Origin: Mycobacterium sp.
GTDB lineage: Bacteria > Actinomycetota > Actinomycetes > Mycobacteriales > Mycobacteriaceae
Length of the DNA: 38,518 nucleotides
Direction: 5' to 3'
NCBI RefSeq assembly: GCF_029961025.1
Contig: NZ_JASBVP010000015.1
Location: 1-38,518, forward strand
Shown here: piece after piece, positions 16,205 through 27,934 of the stretch
Position numbering within the stretch: the first letter of the stretch is position 1
Layout of the letters: every line of letters starts with the position of its first letter
Notes under the pieces: generated by a model
Told to the model about the DNA's origin: nothing
The model's database searches: none
Seen by the model: the letters and a program-made list of their open reading frames with translations, nothing else
Program-made: the position numbers and the translations under genes

Positions 16205-18702
16205 TCACGCGCGAAGCACCGCGCCGGTGCGTTCGGCGGCACATCGCAGCGCGGCGTCACGGGCCGCGCTGGCCTCCTCTTCGGTCAGGGTGCGATCCGG
16301 CGCACGGAACCGCAGCGCGAATGTCAGCGACTTGCGGTGCTCGCCGATCTGCGGGCCGGTATAAAGGTCGAACAGCCGGACATCCTCTAACAGGTCGCCC
16401 GCGCCGTCGCGGATGGCGTCTTGCACCGTCTGCGCGGCGACATCGCTATCCACCACCAGGCTGAGATCCTGAAATACCGCCGGGAACGGCGATATCCTCG
16501 GCGCCGGCAGCGTCTCGACAACCGGAATGGCATCGAGGTCCAGCTCCACCGCGCAGGTGCCCTTGGGCAGGCCGGACCGCTCGATCACGGCCGGATGCAG
16601 TTCTCCCGCGTGGCCGACCACCGTTTGTTCCGCACCGTGACCGACCAGCACCTCGGCGCACCGGCCGGGGTGCCACGGCAGGTAGTGGGCCGCCTGCAGC
16701 CGCACGTCGATCCCGGCGGCCCGCCCGATGATGCGCACCGCCTCGAAAGCATCGGCGGCCTCGACCGCCCGGCCGGGACCCCAGGGGCCACGCTGTTCCC
16801 GCAGGCCGGTCAATACCGCGGCGACGTGCTGCGGTTGCCGCGGCAGCGACGCGTCCAACATCGCGATCTCGGCGTCGGTGGGCCGGCGATGCACCGGAAT
16901 GGGATCCACCCCCCGGGTCTGCGCGGTCGGCTCGACCACCTGTGCGATCGCGAACAGCGCGACGTCGACGATGCCGCGGGAGACATTGCGCGCCAGCGCT
17001 TCCAGTAGCGCCGGCAACAGCGTGGTGGCCAGATGCGGGCGGTCGGCCTCCAACGGGTTGAGGACTTGAGTGGTGACCCGGCGCGGATCGTCGGGCGCCA
17101 GCCCCCACAGGTCGAACACCCGGGCCGAAAGAAACGGGGTCGGCACGATCTCGACGTATCCCGAGAGCGCTAACGACTTGCCGATGGCCCGGCGCCGCTT
17201 CTGCGCCGCGGTGAGCCCCCGGCCGGCCGGCGCGGCCGGCAGCACCGACGGGATGGCGTCATAACCCTCCAGCCGTGCGACCTCCTCGATCAGGTCCGCG
17301 GGCTGCACCAGATCGGGCCGCCAGCTGGGCGGTCTCACGATCAGGGTGGCCCCCTCGTCGGTGACCGCGGCGCCGATCTGGGTCAAACGCCGGGCCGTCG
17401 TCCCCCGGGGGTAGTCGACGCCGATGATCCGGCCGGGCAGGTCGGCGGGCATCCGGATGGCGGGCGGCGACCAGTCCCGACACGGCGGGTCGCCGCGCCA
17501 ATCGGTCAGGGCGGGCGAGACCGTTCCCCCGGCGATCTCGGCGAGTAACGCGGCGCAGCGGTCCAGGGCGGCCACCGAGATCGCCGGGTCGACCGCCCGC
17601 TCGTAGCGGCGGGCGGCCTCGCTGGGCAGGTGCAGCCGGCGCTGGGTGCGCGACACCGCTGCCGGATCCCACACCGCGGCCTCCAGCACCACATCGGTGG
17701 AGTCCGCCCGCACTTGGGTGCTGGCCGCCCCCATCACGCCACCGATCGCGGCGGTGGTTACGTCGTCGACGATCACGACGTCGGCCGGATCCAGTCGGCG
17801 TTCGACGTTATCGAGGGTGAGCACCGTCTCGCCGGGCCGGGCAAAGCGCACCGTAAAACCGCCGGTGATGCGCTTGCGGTCGTGCGCGTGCATCGGGTGA
17901 CCGAGTTCGAGCATGACGTAGTTGGTCGCGTCCACCGCCGGGGAGGTCGGCCGGATACCCGACAGCAACAACCGCCGCTGCAGCCACCACGGTGACATCG
18001 CTCCCGGGTCGATGCCGCTCACCTCCCGCAAGGCGAAGCGGCGCACTCCCGTTCCGGGCTGCACCGTCACCGGCAACGCGCCCGTTTCGCCGGGCAATGG
18101 CGGCACCTCGGCCGGATCGACGAACGTCAGGTTGTAGGCGCACGCGATCTCGCGGGCCAAACCCCGCACCGACATGCAGTAACCGCGGTCCGGGGTGATG
18201 GCCAGGTGGAAGACGACATCGTCGAGTCCGAGCACGCTCGCGGCGTCGGCTCCCGGCTCGCCGGTCCCGGGCGGCAGCACCAAAATGCCGTAATGGTCGG
18301 CGCTCAACCCTAACTCGGCCGCTGAGCAAATCATGCCCTCGGAGCTGCGGCCGTAGATCTGGCGCGCCGCGATCGTGAGGCCCCCCGGCAGGGTGGCGCC
18401 GGGCAGTGCCACCACGACTAGGTCACCGCCAACGAAATTTGTCGCACCGCAGACGATCTCACGTCGCTGACGCTCCCCGACGTCAACGACGCAGGCTCGC
18501 ATCGGCTTCTTGAAACCACGGAGTTCCTCGATGGCGGTCACCCGTCCCACGGTCATCGGGCCGCTGACCGGACCGGGTCTGATCACTTCTTCAACCTCGT
18601 GACCGATGCGAAGCAGCGTCTGCTCGAGATCACCCGGCGCAACGTCCCAGCCCGGTGCCCCGGTCGCCACGACGTCGCGCAGCCAGCTGTAGGGAACCCG
18701 CA

Positions 18703-18703
<1 letters not shown>
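16205..18703 (-). CDS. pheT: phenylalanyl-tRNA synthetase beta subunit
   Basis: Beta chain of the (alpha-beta)2 enzyme that charges tRNA-Phe. The 832-residue protein shows the family's domain order: N-terminal domain and EMAP/OB tRNA-binding fold (about residues 40-150, [23 protein letters not shown]), B3/4 editing domain ([15 protein letters not shown]), B5 domain ([14 protein letters not shown]), catalytic-like core, and C-terminal ferredoxin-fold anticodon-binding domain ([13 protein letters not shown] onward, about the last 95 residues). ATG 18703 overlaps the pheS stop by one base (TGATG). It ends 74 nt before argC, which has its own promoter. Confidence 0.97.
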
Positions 18704-19845
<1,142 letters not shown>

Positions 19846-19925
19846 TCAGGGGTGCGCCAGGTGGCCGATGGCCGTCGGTGCCGGGGAAACCCGCCCAAGA
19901 CCGGCCACGGGCCGGGCCGGGCCAC

Positions 19926-20735
19926 TCACCCAATCGACGCGGGCTGTGCGACTGCCGACGCGGTCGGCGCCGCCAAGGCGCGCGCCCCGCGGGAGCGGCT
20001 GAGCCTGTCGGCCAGCAGCAGCCCCAGCACACCGAGGGACACCCCGGTCAGCACCGACCACCCGCTATGGGCCAGCACCATGAAACCGAAGACCATTGAG
20101 ACCGCCAGCAGCACATACCGGGCCGGTGTCCATCGAGCCGGCGGACCCAACAGGCTGCCCAGCAGCATGCCGAGCACCAACGCGATCGCGTGCCCGGCAC
20201 CGGTGAAGTCGGCGCCGATGACGGCCCCCGCCAGACCCACCGGAACCCACCACCCGATCCACGCGGGCCGCCAGCGTCCGGGTATGGCCGCGGTCAGCGC
20301 TCCCAGCACCCCGAGGGCGCCGTAGCTCATCCCGACGTCGCTGGCACGGGTGATCGAGAACGGCAGCCAGCCGGCCTCCACCGCTACCGCCAGCCCGGCC
20401 GCCACCACCAGCGTCGTGCCCACGTGGCCGACCAGGAACGCCAGGATCAGCCGGCTGCTGCGCCAGAGCAGCTCCGCCAGCGCCAGCAGGCAGATCAAAC
20501 CGGGCAGCCAAGCGTAGATCGGGCCGGTGTCGGCGATCAGCGCGCTGCCGAGCAGTGATTCCAGGTTCCCGTGCGCCAGATTGTGCAGGTTGGTACTGGC
20601 TTGCTGGACCACCTGCGCCCGAACCCGGGGTCCGAGGATGACCAGCGTGGTACTGATCGAGATCAGCGCCGCTGCGTAACCCACGGTGAACCGGACACGT
20701 GCCAGCGCGCGCCACAAGCCGTACATCATCGACAT
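19926..20735 (-). CDS. rhomboid-like integral membrane protein (Rv1648-like)
   Basis: A 269-residue protein with about six or seven hydrophobic spans. It has rhomboid-type landmarks: HNLAHGNLESLLGSA (51-65), GHVGTT (103-108), GMSYGALG (135-142), which places Ser137 where the rhomboid nucleophile would be, and GAGHAIALVLG (179-189), which places His182 as the dyad partner. The exact GxSG is altered to GMSYG, so proteolysis is possible but unproven; many actinobacterial relatives are called rhomboid-like only. The ATG at 20735 is followed by two more Met codons. Same orientation as pheS, ending 170 nt upstream of it. Confidence 0.75.
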   Translation of the reverse strand: MSMMYGLWRALARVRFTVGYAAALISISTTLVILGPRVRAQVVQQASTNLHNLAHGNLESLLGSALIADTGPIYAWLPGLICLLALAELLWRSSRLILAFLVGHVGTTLVVAAGLAVAVEAGWLPFSITRASDVGMSYGALGVLGALTAAIPGRWRPAWIGWWVPVGLAGAVIGADFTGAGHAIALVLGMLLGSLLGPPARWTPARYVLLAVSMVFGFMVLAHSGWSVLTGVSLGVLGLLLADRLSRSRGARALAAPTASAVAQPASIG

Positions 20736-20862
20736 CTACTATGCCAGCTCCGGGCCCAGCTCCGGGCGAGATGCCCGGCCCGGGCACCACGACCTCGCCC
20801 GGTGGTGGGCCCGGTTGCGGGTGCGCATCCGGCTCACCCCGGCCACCCACCGCGACGCGATA

Positions 20863-20890
20863 GACAATGCGCGTTGTCAACCGTTATCGT
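20863..20890 (+). promoter_or_regulatory. near-palindrome overlapping a candidate promoter of the MpaB-family gene
   Basis: GACAATGCGCGTTGTC (20863-20878) is a 16-bp inverted repeat with a single mismatched pair. It lies just before a TATCGT hexamer (20885-20890), a candidate -10, and covers the -35/spacer zone, a layout typical of a repressor site. It sits in the 181-nt divergent gap between the rhomboid-like gene and the oxygenase. No other strong signal is seen in this gap. Confidence 0.45.
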
Positions 20891-20916
20891 GGGACGGTCA
20901 GGATCGGGAGGCCATG

Positions 20917-21978
20917 ATGACTGCCACCTCGGCGACGTCCGCCCCATCCGGGTCGCGGGCCTCGGGTGCTCGGGCCAAGGCCGAGCCACTCGGGCCGGAC
21001 TCGTTGACCTGGAGGTATTTCGGTGACCTGCGTACCGCGTTGCTGGGGATGTGGATCGGTGCGCTGCAGAACATGTACCCGGAGTTGGGCGCCGGCGTCG
21101 AGGAGCATTCGATCCTGCTGCGCGAGCCGCTGCGACGGGTCGCCCGCTCGGTGTACCCCATCATGGGGGTGGTCTACGACGGCGACCGGGCGGCCCGGAC
21201 CGCTGAGCAGATCAAGAGGTACCACGTCACCATCAACGGGGTCGACGCCGCCGGCCGACGCTATCACGCGCTGAATCCGGACACGTTCTACTGGGCGCAC
21301 GCCACGTTCTTCATGCTGGTGATCAAGGTGGCCGAATACTTCTGCGGCGGGCTGACCGAGGCCGAAAAGCGCCGGCTGTTCGAGGAGCATGTGCAGTGGT
21401 ACCGGATGTACGGAATGAGCATGCGGCCGGTGCCCCGCTCATGGGAGGAGTTCCAGCAGTACTGGGAGCGGGTGTGCCGCGACAAGCTGGAGATCAACCA
21501 GGCAACGGTGGACATCCTGCGAATCCGCGTTCCCAAGCCGAGGTTTGTTCTCCTGCCCACGCAGCTCTGGGACCAGCTGTTCACGCCGTTTGTGGCTGGC
21601 CAGCGCTGGATCGCGGCGGGATTGTTCGATCCGCCGGTTCGGGAAAAGGCCGGCCTGCGCTGGACGCCGGGAGACGAGATCGTGCTGCGGCTGTTCGGCA
21701 AACTGGTTGAGCTGATGTTCCTGGCGGTTCCCGACGAAATCCGGTTGCACCCCCGGGCGCTGGCCGCATACCGGCGGGCAGCGGGACGGATTCCGGCCGA
21801 CGCGCCCTTGGTCGAGGCGCCGGGGTTTCTGGCACCGCCGCGCGACCGTCGGGGATTGTCGATGCATTATTTCCCGCCCCGCCGCACCATCCTGGAGCGC
21901 GCCGGATCACTGGTGCACACCACCTGCTGGTTGGCCGGTCTGCGGCCCGCCCGCGGCCGGCGCACGGCGCGAAATTAG
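20917..21978 (+). CDS. MpaB-family (DUF2236) oxygenase-like protein (Rv1645c-like)
   Basis: A 353-residue protein of the DUF2236/MpaB family, which includes the latex-clearing haem oxygenase and the fungal MpaB enzyme. Visible hallmarks are EHSILLREPLRRVARS, DGDRAARTAEQIKRYH, the INGVDAAGRRYHALNP strand region, and FYWAHATFFMLV, whose His is a candidate haem ligand by family comparison. GGGAGG (20906-20911) is 5 nt before ATG 20917 and only 2 nt before ATG 20914, so the second Met is preferred. The substrate is unknown. It converges on tsnR with a 21-nt gap. Confidence 0.85.
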   Translation: MTATSATSAPSGSRASGARAKAEPLGPDSLTWRYFGDLRTALLGMWIGALQNMYPELGAGVEEHSILLREPLRRVARSVYPIMGVVYDGDRAARTAEQIKRYHVTINGVDAAGRRYHALNPDTFYWAHATFFMLVIKVAEYFCGGLTEAEKRRLFEEHVQWYRMYGMSMRPVPRSWEEFQQYWERVCRDKLEINQATVDILRIRVPKPRFVLLPTQLWDQLFTPFVAGQRWIAAGLFDPPVREKAGLRWTPGDEIVLRLFGKLVELMFLAVPDEIRLHPRALAAYRRAAGRIPADAPLVEAPGFLAPPRDRRGLSMHYFPPRRTILERAGSLVHTTCWLAGLRPARGRRTARN

Positions 21979-21999
21979 CGACGCACGACCGCGGCGGAC

Positions 22000-22821
22000 T
22001 CACCGGTTGGCCTTCGCTCGCCGGGCCCGCGCACTTTGGTACAGGCAGATCGCCGCGGCGGCCGCCACGTTGAGGCTCTCGGCGCCGCCGGACATCGGGA
22101 TGCGCACGCGATGGTCGGCTTCGTCGGCCACCGACGCCGAAAGCCCTCGCGATTCCGCGCCGAACAGCCACGCCGTCGGGTCAGCGAGCAGCGTCTCGGC
22201 ATCGTCGAGGGACATTTCGCCGTCCACCGTGGTCGCCAACACCTGCATCCCGGCCGTGCGCAGCGCCGTGATGGCTGCCCGGGCATCCGGTGCGACGACG
22301 ACCGGGAGGGACACGATGCTGCCGGCGGAGGCGCGCACACACTTGCCGTTGTAGGGGTCAACGCTGTGCCCGACGAGCAGCACGGCCGCGGCGCCCATGG
22401 CGTCCGCGATGCGGATCAACGTCCCCGCATTGCCCGGCTCGCGAACCTCGACCGCCGCCGCGATCAGCTCGGGTGCGCGGGCGAGTACCTCATCCATGCG
22501 AGCCGCCGGTATTTCGCACACCGCGACCAGCCCCGTCGGCGTGACCGTGTCGGACAGCAACCGGGCGGCGCGCTCGGTCACCCGATGGATCGGGACCTCG
22601 TGTCCGGCCAACAACGCCGCGTAACGCTGCGCCGCGGCCTCGGTGACGAAGACTTCCCGGACCAGCCCACGCACGGCTGCGGCTTCGACGAGGTGCGGAC
22701 CCTCCGCGAGGAAGCGCCCCGCGCGGCGCCGGCCGATGTGGCGATGCAATTTCGCGGCCGCGACCACCCGGGCCGAGCGTTCGCCGAGGACCCGTGGGCC
22801 CACCGGCCGGTCCAGATTCAC
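22000..22821 (-). CDS. tsnR: SpoU-family (SPOUT) rRNA/tRNA 2'-O-methyltransferase
   Basis: S-adenosylmethionine-dependent RNA ribose methyltransferase. The 273-residue protein has an N-terminal RNA-binding substrate domain (AGRFLAEGPHLVEAA) and the three SpoU motifs: motif 1 REPGNAGTLIRIAD (127-140), motif 2 LFGAESRGLS (219-228) and motif 3 IPMSGGAESLNVAAAAAI (241-258), which form the trefoil-knot SAM site. GTG 22821 is preceded by GGAGGAGGG about 8 nt away. Last gene after infC-rpmI-rplT. The name tsnR follows the Mtb annotation; the real RNA target is not known. Confidence 0.92.
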   Translation of the reverse strand: MNLDRPVGPRVLGERSARVVAAAKLHRHIGRRRAGRFLAEGPHLVEAAAVRGLVREVFVTEAAAQRYAALLAGHEVPIHRVTERAARLLSDTVTPTGLVAVCEIPAARMDEVLARAPELIAAAVEVREPGNAGTLIRIADAMGAAAVLLVGHSVDPYNGKCVRASAGSIVSLPVVVAPDARAAITALRTAGMQVLATTVDGEMSLDDAETLLADPTAWLFGAESRGLSASVADEADHRVRIPMSGGAESLNVAAAAAICLYQSARARRAKANR

Positions 22822-22889
22822 CGATCCGGCCCTCCTCCGGCGGCCGGCCCACGTCGTCGCCGGATCGACCCCGGCGGGGCTAGGCAGGG

Positions 22890-23279
22890 CTAGGCAGCCT
22901 CTCCCGAGGGGGCGTTGACGTCTTCGGGCAGTGCCGAGCGGGCGACGTCGACCAGCGAGGTGAACACCGCCGGATCGGTTACCGCGATGTCGGCCAAATT
23001 CTTGCGGTCGACCTCGACGCCGGCGGCCTTCAGGCCCTGGATCAGTCGGTTGTAGGTGATGCCGTTGGCGCGTGCCGCGGCGTTGATCCGCGAAATCCAC
23101 AACCTGCGGAAATCACCCTTGCGCGCGCGCCGGTCCCGGTAGGCGTAGTTCAGGGAGTGCAGTTGCTGTTCCTTGGCCTTGCGGTACAGCCGGGATCGCT
23201 GGCCTCGATAGCCTCGGGACGCCGCCAAAATGGTGCGCCGCTTCTTGTGGGCGTTGACCGCCCGCTTCACGCGTGCCAT
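22890..23279 (-). CDS. rplT: 50S ribosomal protein L20
   Basis: A 129-residue, very basic 23S-rRNA-binding protein needed early in large-subunit assembly. The N-terminus [18 protein letters not shown] and the [17 protein letters not shown] segment are diagnostic. Length equals that of the Mtb protein. It lies 108 nt after rpmI, in the classical infC-rpmI-rplT order. L20 represses this operon in E. coli and Bacillus; whether it does so here is not shown. Confidence 0.98.
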   Translation of the reverse strand: MARVKRAVNAHKKRRTILAASRGYRGQRSRLYRKAKEQQLHSLNYAYRDRRARKGDFRRLWISRINAAARANGITYNRLIQGLKAAGVEVDRKNLADIAVTDPAVFTSLVDVARSALPEDVNAPSGEAA

Positions 23280-23387
23280 GTGATGGTCCTATCCTGTCGG
23301 GTCCTGCAGGGGACTGCCTCTCGGGGAAATATGCCCGTCGGAGACATAATTGCGCCCGCTCCGGGCTCGTCGTGTCTTGGGTGTCGG

Positions 23388-23582
23388 TCAGCCGGTCAGC
23401 ATCCTTTTGACCCGCTTGGTGTCTGCGACCGACACCCCGACGCGACCCTCCAGCCGCCGGGTGCGGGTGCTGGGCTTGTGCTCGAACAGATGCCTGCGGT
23501 TGGCCTGCTGGCGCACAATTTTGCCGGTTCCGGTGCGCCGGAACCGTTTCGAGGCGCCGCTGTGGGTCTTGGTTTTAGGCAC
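23388..23582 (-). CDS. rpmI: 50S ribosomal protein L35
   Basis: A 64-residue basic protein. [20 protein letters not shown] is the family N-terminus and [11 protein letters not shown] the mid-region signature. GTG start at 23582, 16 nt after the infC stop, so cotranscribed. The 108-nt spacer to rplT shows no clear terminator. Confidence 0.97.
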   Translation of the reverse strand: MPKTKTHSGASKRFRRTGTGKIVRQQANRRHLFEHKPSTRTRRLEGRVGVSVADTKRVKRMLTG

Positions 23583-23598
23583 ACGTCCTCCCGTCTGG

Positions 23599-24193
<595 letters not shown>

Positions 24194-24204
<11 letters not shown>

Positions 24205-24364
24205 GGGGCCTCCCTAAATCGTTTGTCGGTTGGCGACCGGTTCCGGATCCGTCGGGAGGCAGCACGCGGGGTACCGCCCCATCAGCAAAAAAGCCCTGCA
24301 AAAGCAGGGCCCTGTGCCGACCGGTCGCAGCCTTAGCCGCCTGCGCCACACGCAGAACGGGCAT
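24194..24364 (-). CDS. possible 56-codon upstream ORF in the infC leader
   Basis: On the minus strand an ATG at 24364 opens a 56-codon frame (starting [13 protein letters not shown]) that runs through the terminator hairpin at 24310-24287. It ends with TGA at 24196-24194, overlapping the infC start in another frame. Only a weak purine stretch precedes the ATG. If translated, ribosomes would cover the hairpin and then terminate on the infC start, so translation could couple to infC expression. It may equally be chance in a GC-rich leader. No homologue is recognised. Confidence 0.3.
24287..24310 (-). terminator. intrinsic terminator/attenuator hairpin in the infC leader
   Basis: On the minus strand a perfect 7-bp stem GCCCTGC-4nt-GCAGGGC (24310-24293) is followed directly by six T residues (24292-24287). 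This is a textbook intrinsic terminator, 83 nt upstream of the infC start. U-tailed terminators are uncommon in mycobacteria. Its position inside the 5' region of the infC-rpmI-rplT operon suggests attenuation rather than simple termination. It could instead end some transcript from further right, but no minus-strand gene lies there. Confidence 0.75.
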
Positions 24365-24396
24365 CACCCGATACCCGTGACCGGACCGCTAGGCCT

Positions 24397-24429
24397 TGGA
24401 TAAGCCCTGGATAAGCCCTGGATAAGCCG
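24397..24429. repeat. three tandem 11-bp repeats between infC and lysX
   Basis: TGGATAAGCCC occurs at 24397-24407 and 24408-24418, and once more with a final G (TGGATAAGCCG) at 24419-24429. The 11-bp period is close to one DNA turn. It lies in the divergent 422-nt gap, about 90-120 nt upstream of the infC attenuator. It may be a protein-binding array, part of a promoter, or part of the infC leader RNA. The rest of the gap holds the infC leader and the lysX promoter. Confidence 0.7.
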
Positions 24430-24612
24430 TCGAGCATATCCTCGAGATATCCGTGGCCAGCGGTGGGAGTGGGACTCCACTTGCTGTCCCTGCCTTCGCC
24501 GGGACGGTCGCGGCTATCAGTTTAGCAGCCATGAGAGATCCTTCGGGGGCAACGGCGGGGCATGGTCATCCGGCACCCTCGGACCGAAGCGGCGGTTGCC
24601 GGTCGGAGCGAA

Positions 24613-24618
24613 TATCCT
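24613..24618 (+). promoter_or_regulatory. lysX: -10 element of lysX (leaderless start)
   Basis: TATCCT lies 8 nt before GTG 24627. The block that encodes ISSRSVTLT in frame is also present in Mtb LysX as I recall it. Such conservation at a variable N-terminus is better explained by a conserved -10 box plus a leaderless GTG than by protein constraint. No convincing -35 is seen. Confidence 0.5.
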
Positions 24619-24626
24619 CGCGGTCT

Positions 24627-27600
24627 GTGACCCTTACCATGAGTCGGCCGGCCTCCCGGTATCACTGGGTACCGGCGGCCGCGGGCTGGACGGTTGGCGT
24701 CATCGCCACCGTGTCGCTCATGGCGAGCGTGTCGCCGTTAATCCGCTGGATCATCAAGATTCCGCGAGAGTTCATCAACGATTACCTGTTCAACTTTCCC
24801 GACACCAGCTTCGCGTGGTCATTCGTGCTGGCATTGCTGGCCGCGGCGCTCAGCGCGCGCAAACGCATCGCCTGGTGGGTGTTGGTCGGCAACTTGTTTT
24901 TCGCCGCCGTATTGAATGTCGCGGGCCTGGTGGGTGGCGATCACACCGGGGCGCAAATCTTCGGGGAGAACTTCGGGCTGCTGCTGCATGTGGCGGCTAT
25001 CGCCCTGCTGGTCTTGGCCTACCGGGAGTTTTCGGCCAAGGTTCGTCGCGGCGCGCTGGTCAAGGCGACCGCCGTGCTGGCCGTCGGATGGGCGTTGGGA
25101 ATTCTGCTGTCCTGGGGGCTGGTCGAACTGTTTCCCGGATCGCTGGCGCCTTCCGACCGACTGCCCTACGTGGTGGACCGGGTGATCGGCTTCGCCCTGG
25201 CCGACCCCGATCTGTTCACCGGCAAACCGCACGTGTTCCTCAATACGCTTTTCGGGCTGTTCGGCGCGCTGGCGCTGATCGCCGCCGCGATCGTGTTGTT
25301 TCAATCCCAGCGCGCCGAAAACGCGCTGACCGGTGAGGACGAGTCGGCGATCCGCGGGCTGCTCGAGTTGTACGGGAAAAACGACTCCCTGGGCTACTTC
25401 GCCACCCGCCGTGACAAGTCGGTGGTGTTCGCACCCAGCGGCCGGGCCGCCATCACCTATCGCGTCGAGGTCGGTGTCTGTCTGGCCAGCGGCGACCCGG
25501 TGGGCGACCCGCGGGCCTGGCCGCAGGCCATCGACGCGTGGCTACGGCTGTGTCAGTCCTACGGCTGGGCGCCTGCGGTCATGGGGGCCAGCGCGCAAGG
25601 CGCCCAGGCGTTCCGGGAAGCCGGTCTGTCCGCCCTGGCGCTGGGCGACGAGGCGATCCTGCACGCCGCCGATTTCAAGCTCTCCGGGCCGGAGATGCGC
25701 GCGGTTCGCCAGGCGGTCACCCGGGCCCGCAGAGCCGGGCTGACGGTGCGCATCCGTCGGCATCGCGACATCCCGGCCGACGAGATGGCCCGGGTGATCG
25801 AGCGTGCGGACGCCTGGCGAGACACCGAATCCGAGCGCGGTTTCTCGATGGCGTTGGGCCGGCTGGGCGACCCGGCGGACGGTGACTGCCTGCTGGTCGA
25901 GGCGGTTGACCGGGGCAACCGCGTGGTGGCGATGCTGTCGCTGGTGCCCTGGGGGCACAACGGTGTCTCCCTGGACTTGATGCGCCGTTCCCCCCAATCG
26001 CCCAACGGCACCATTGAGCTGATGGTAAGCGAGCTTGCGTTACACGCTGAACGTCTTGGCATCAGCCGTATCTCGTTGAACTTCGCCATGTTCCGATCGG
26101 CGTTCGAACAGGGTGCGCAACTGGGAGCCGGACCGATAGCACGGTTGTGGCGGGGACTGTTGGTGTTCTTTTCGCGATGGTGGCAGCTGGAGACGCTGTA
26201 TCGCTCGAACATGAAATACCAACCCGAATGGGTACCGCGCTACGCGTGCTACGAGGACGCCCGCCTGATTCCCCGGGTGGGGGTTGCCTCGGTGATCGCC
26301 GAGGGTTTTCTGGTGCTGCCGTTCTCCCGGCGCACCAGGCAACACACCGGCCATCATCCGGCGGTGCCGCCGCCACTGGCCGCGACCGGACTCTTACACC
26401 ATGACGGCACGGCGCCGGACGTCACCAGGCTGCGGCAGGCGGCCCTTCCGGACGTCCTCGAGGCTCGGCCCCGGCTGCCCGAGCAAGTGCGGGTCCGGAT
26501 GGCGAAACTCCAGGCGTTGCAGCATCGTGGCGTCGACCCCTACCCGGTGGGGCGCCCCCCGAGTCACACGGTTGCCCAAGCGCTGGACGCCGCCCAGCAG
26601 ACCGGCGTCTCGGTGTCCGGCCGGGTGCTGCGAATCCGCGACTTCGGCGGGGTGCTGTTTGCCCAGTTGCGTGACTGGTCGGGGGAAATGCAGCTGCTGC
26701 TGGATAATTCGGTTCTAGAAGGCACCCGCACCGCGGATTTCACCAGGGCCATTGACCTGGGTGACTTGATCGAGGTGGCCGGGCAGATGGGGTTCAGCAA
26801 GACCGGAACCCGATCGTTGATCGTGAGAAGCTGGCGGCTCATCGGCAAGTGCCTGCGGCCACTTCCCAACAAGTGGAAAGGGCTGACCGATCCGGAGGCC
26901 CGGGTGCGGGCCCGTTATGTCGACCTGGCGGTCAATGCCGAGTCCCGCGAGCTGATCACCGCGCGCAGCGGGGTGTTGCGTGCTCTTCGGCAGACACTGT
27001 TCGCCAACGGATTCGTCGAGGTCGAGACCCCGGTGTTGCAGCAGGTTCACGGCGGCGCCACCGCTCGCCCGTTCGTGACCCACATCAACAGCTTCGATAT
27101 GGACCTATATCTGCGGATAGCGCCGGAGCTGTATCTCAAACGGCTCTGCGTCGGCGGAGTCGAGCGGGTTTTCGAGTTGGGCCGGGCCTTCCGCAACGAG
27201 GGTGTCGATTTCAGTCATAACCCGGAGTTCACCCTGCTGGAGGCCTACCAGGCGCACGCGGACTATCTGACGTGGATCGACGGGTGCCGCGAACTGATTC
27301 AAAACGCGGCGGAAACCGTCAACGGCGCCCCCATCGTGATGCGGCCACGCCCCCAAGGTGACGGCTTCGAGCCGGTCGACATCTCCGGGGCATGGCCGGT
27401 GAAGACGGTCTATGACGCGGTGTCCGAGGCGCTGGGCGAGCAGGTCGACGCCGACACCGAATTGCCCCGGCTGCGCAAGCTCTGCGAGGCCGCGGAAATT
27501 CCCTACCTGCCACGCTGGGATGCCGGGGCGGTGCTGCTGGAGCTCTATGAGCATCTGGTGGAGGGCCGCACCACGCAGCCCACCTTCTACATCGACTTCC

Positions 27601-27932
27601 CGGCGTCGGTGTCGCCGCTGACCCGGCCGCACCGCTGCAAGCGCGGGGTCGCCGAGCGTTGGGATCTGGTGGCCTGGGGAATCGAGCTAGGCACCGCCTA
27701 CAGCGAACTCACCGATCCGGTGGAACAGCGGCGCCGGCTGGAGGAGCAGTCCCTGCGGGCGGCCGGCGGGGATCCGGAGGCGATGGAACTTGACGAGGAT
27801 TTCCTGCAGGCCATGGAGTACGCGATGCCGCCCACCGGCGGCCTCGGGCTGGGCGTCGACCGGGTGGTCATGCTGATCACCGGGCGCAGCATCCGCGAGA
27901 CCCTGCCCTTCCCGCTGGCAAAACCGCGCTGA
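24627..27932 (+). CDS. lysX: bifunctional lysyl-tRNA synthetase / phosphatidylglycerol lysyltransferase
   Basis: Makes Lys-tRNA and transfers lysine to phosphatidylglycerol, lowering membrane negative charge and giving resistance to cationic peptides. It has an N-terminal MprF-like part with about six membrane spans ([19 protein letters not shown] to [15 protein letters not shown]). The DUF2156 transferase domain follows ([31 protein letters not shown]). From about residue 640 comes a class II LysRS: OB fold ([20 protein letters not shown]), motif 2 ([12 protein letters not shown]) and motif 3 ([12 protein letters not shown]). The frame is open to GTG 24453, with ATGs at 24531 and 24639. GTG 24627 (1101 aa) is chosen for the -10 box 8 nt upstream. 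It is convergent with uvrA, 2 nt apart. A separate housekeeping lysS is expected elsewhere. Confidence 0.94.
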   Translation: MTLTMSRPASRYHWVPAAAGWTVGVIATVSLMASVSPLIRWIIKIPREFINDYLFNFPDTSFAWSFVLALLAAALSARKRIAWWVLVGNLFFAAVLNVAGLVGGDHTGAQIFGENFGLLLHVAAIALLVLAYREFSAKVRRGALVKATAVLAVGWALGILLSWGLVELFPGSLAPSDRLPYVVDRVIGFALADPDLFTGKPHVFLNTLFGLFGALALIAAAIVLFQSQRAENALTGEDESAIRGLLELYGKNDSLGYFATRRDKSVVFAPSGRAAITYRVEVGVCLASGDPVGDPRAWPQAIDAWLRLCQSYGWAPAVMGASAQGAQAFREAGLSALALGDEAILHAADFKLSGPEMRAVRQAVTRARRAGLTVRIRRHRDIPADEMARVIERADAWRDTESERGFSMALGRLGDPADGDCLLVEAVDRGNRVVAMLSLVPWGHNGVSLDLMRRSPQSPNGTIELMVSELALHAERLGISRISLNFAMFRSAFEQGAQLGAGPIARLWRGLLVFFSRWWQLETLYRSNMKYQPEWVPRYACYEDARLIPRVGVASVIAEGFLVLPFSRRTRQHTGHHPAVPPPLAATGLLHHDGTAPDVTRLRQAALPDVLEARPRLPEQVRVRMAKLQALQHRGVDPYPVGRPPSHTVAQALDAAQQTGVSVSGRVLRIRDFGGVLFAQLRDWSGEMQLLLDNSVLEGTRTADFTRAIDLGDLIEVAGQMGFSKTGTRSLIVRSWRLIGKCLRPLPNKWKGLTDPEARVRARYVDLAVNAESRELITARSGVLRALRQTLFANGFVEVETPVLQQVHGGATARPFVTHINSFDMDLYLRIAPELYLKRLCVGGVERVFELGRAFRNEGVDFSHNPEFTLLEAYQAHADYLTWIDGCRELIQNAAETVNGAPIVMRPRPQGDGFEPVDISGAWPVKTVYDAVSEALGEQVDADTELPRLRKLCEAAEIPYLPRWDAGAVLLELYEHLVEGRTTQPTFYIDFPASVSPLTRPHRCKRGVAERWDLVAWGIELGTAYSELTDPVEQRRRLEEQSLRAAGGDPEAMELDEDFLQAMEYAMPPTGGLGLGVDRVVMLITGRSIRETLPFPLAKPR

Positions 27933-27934
27933 GG

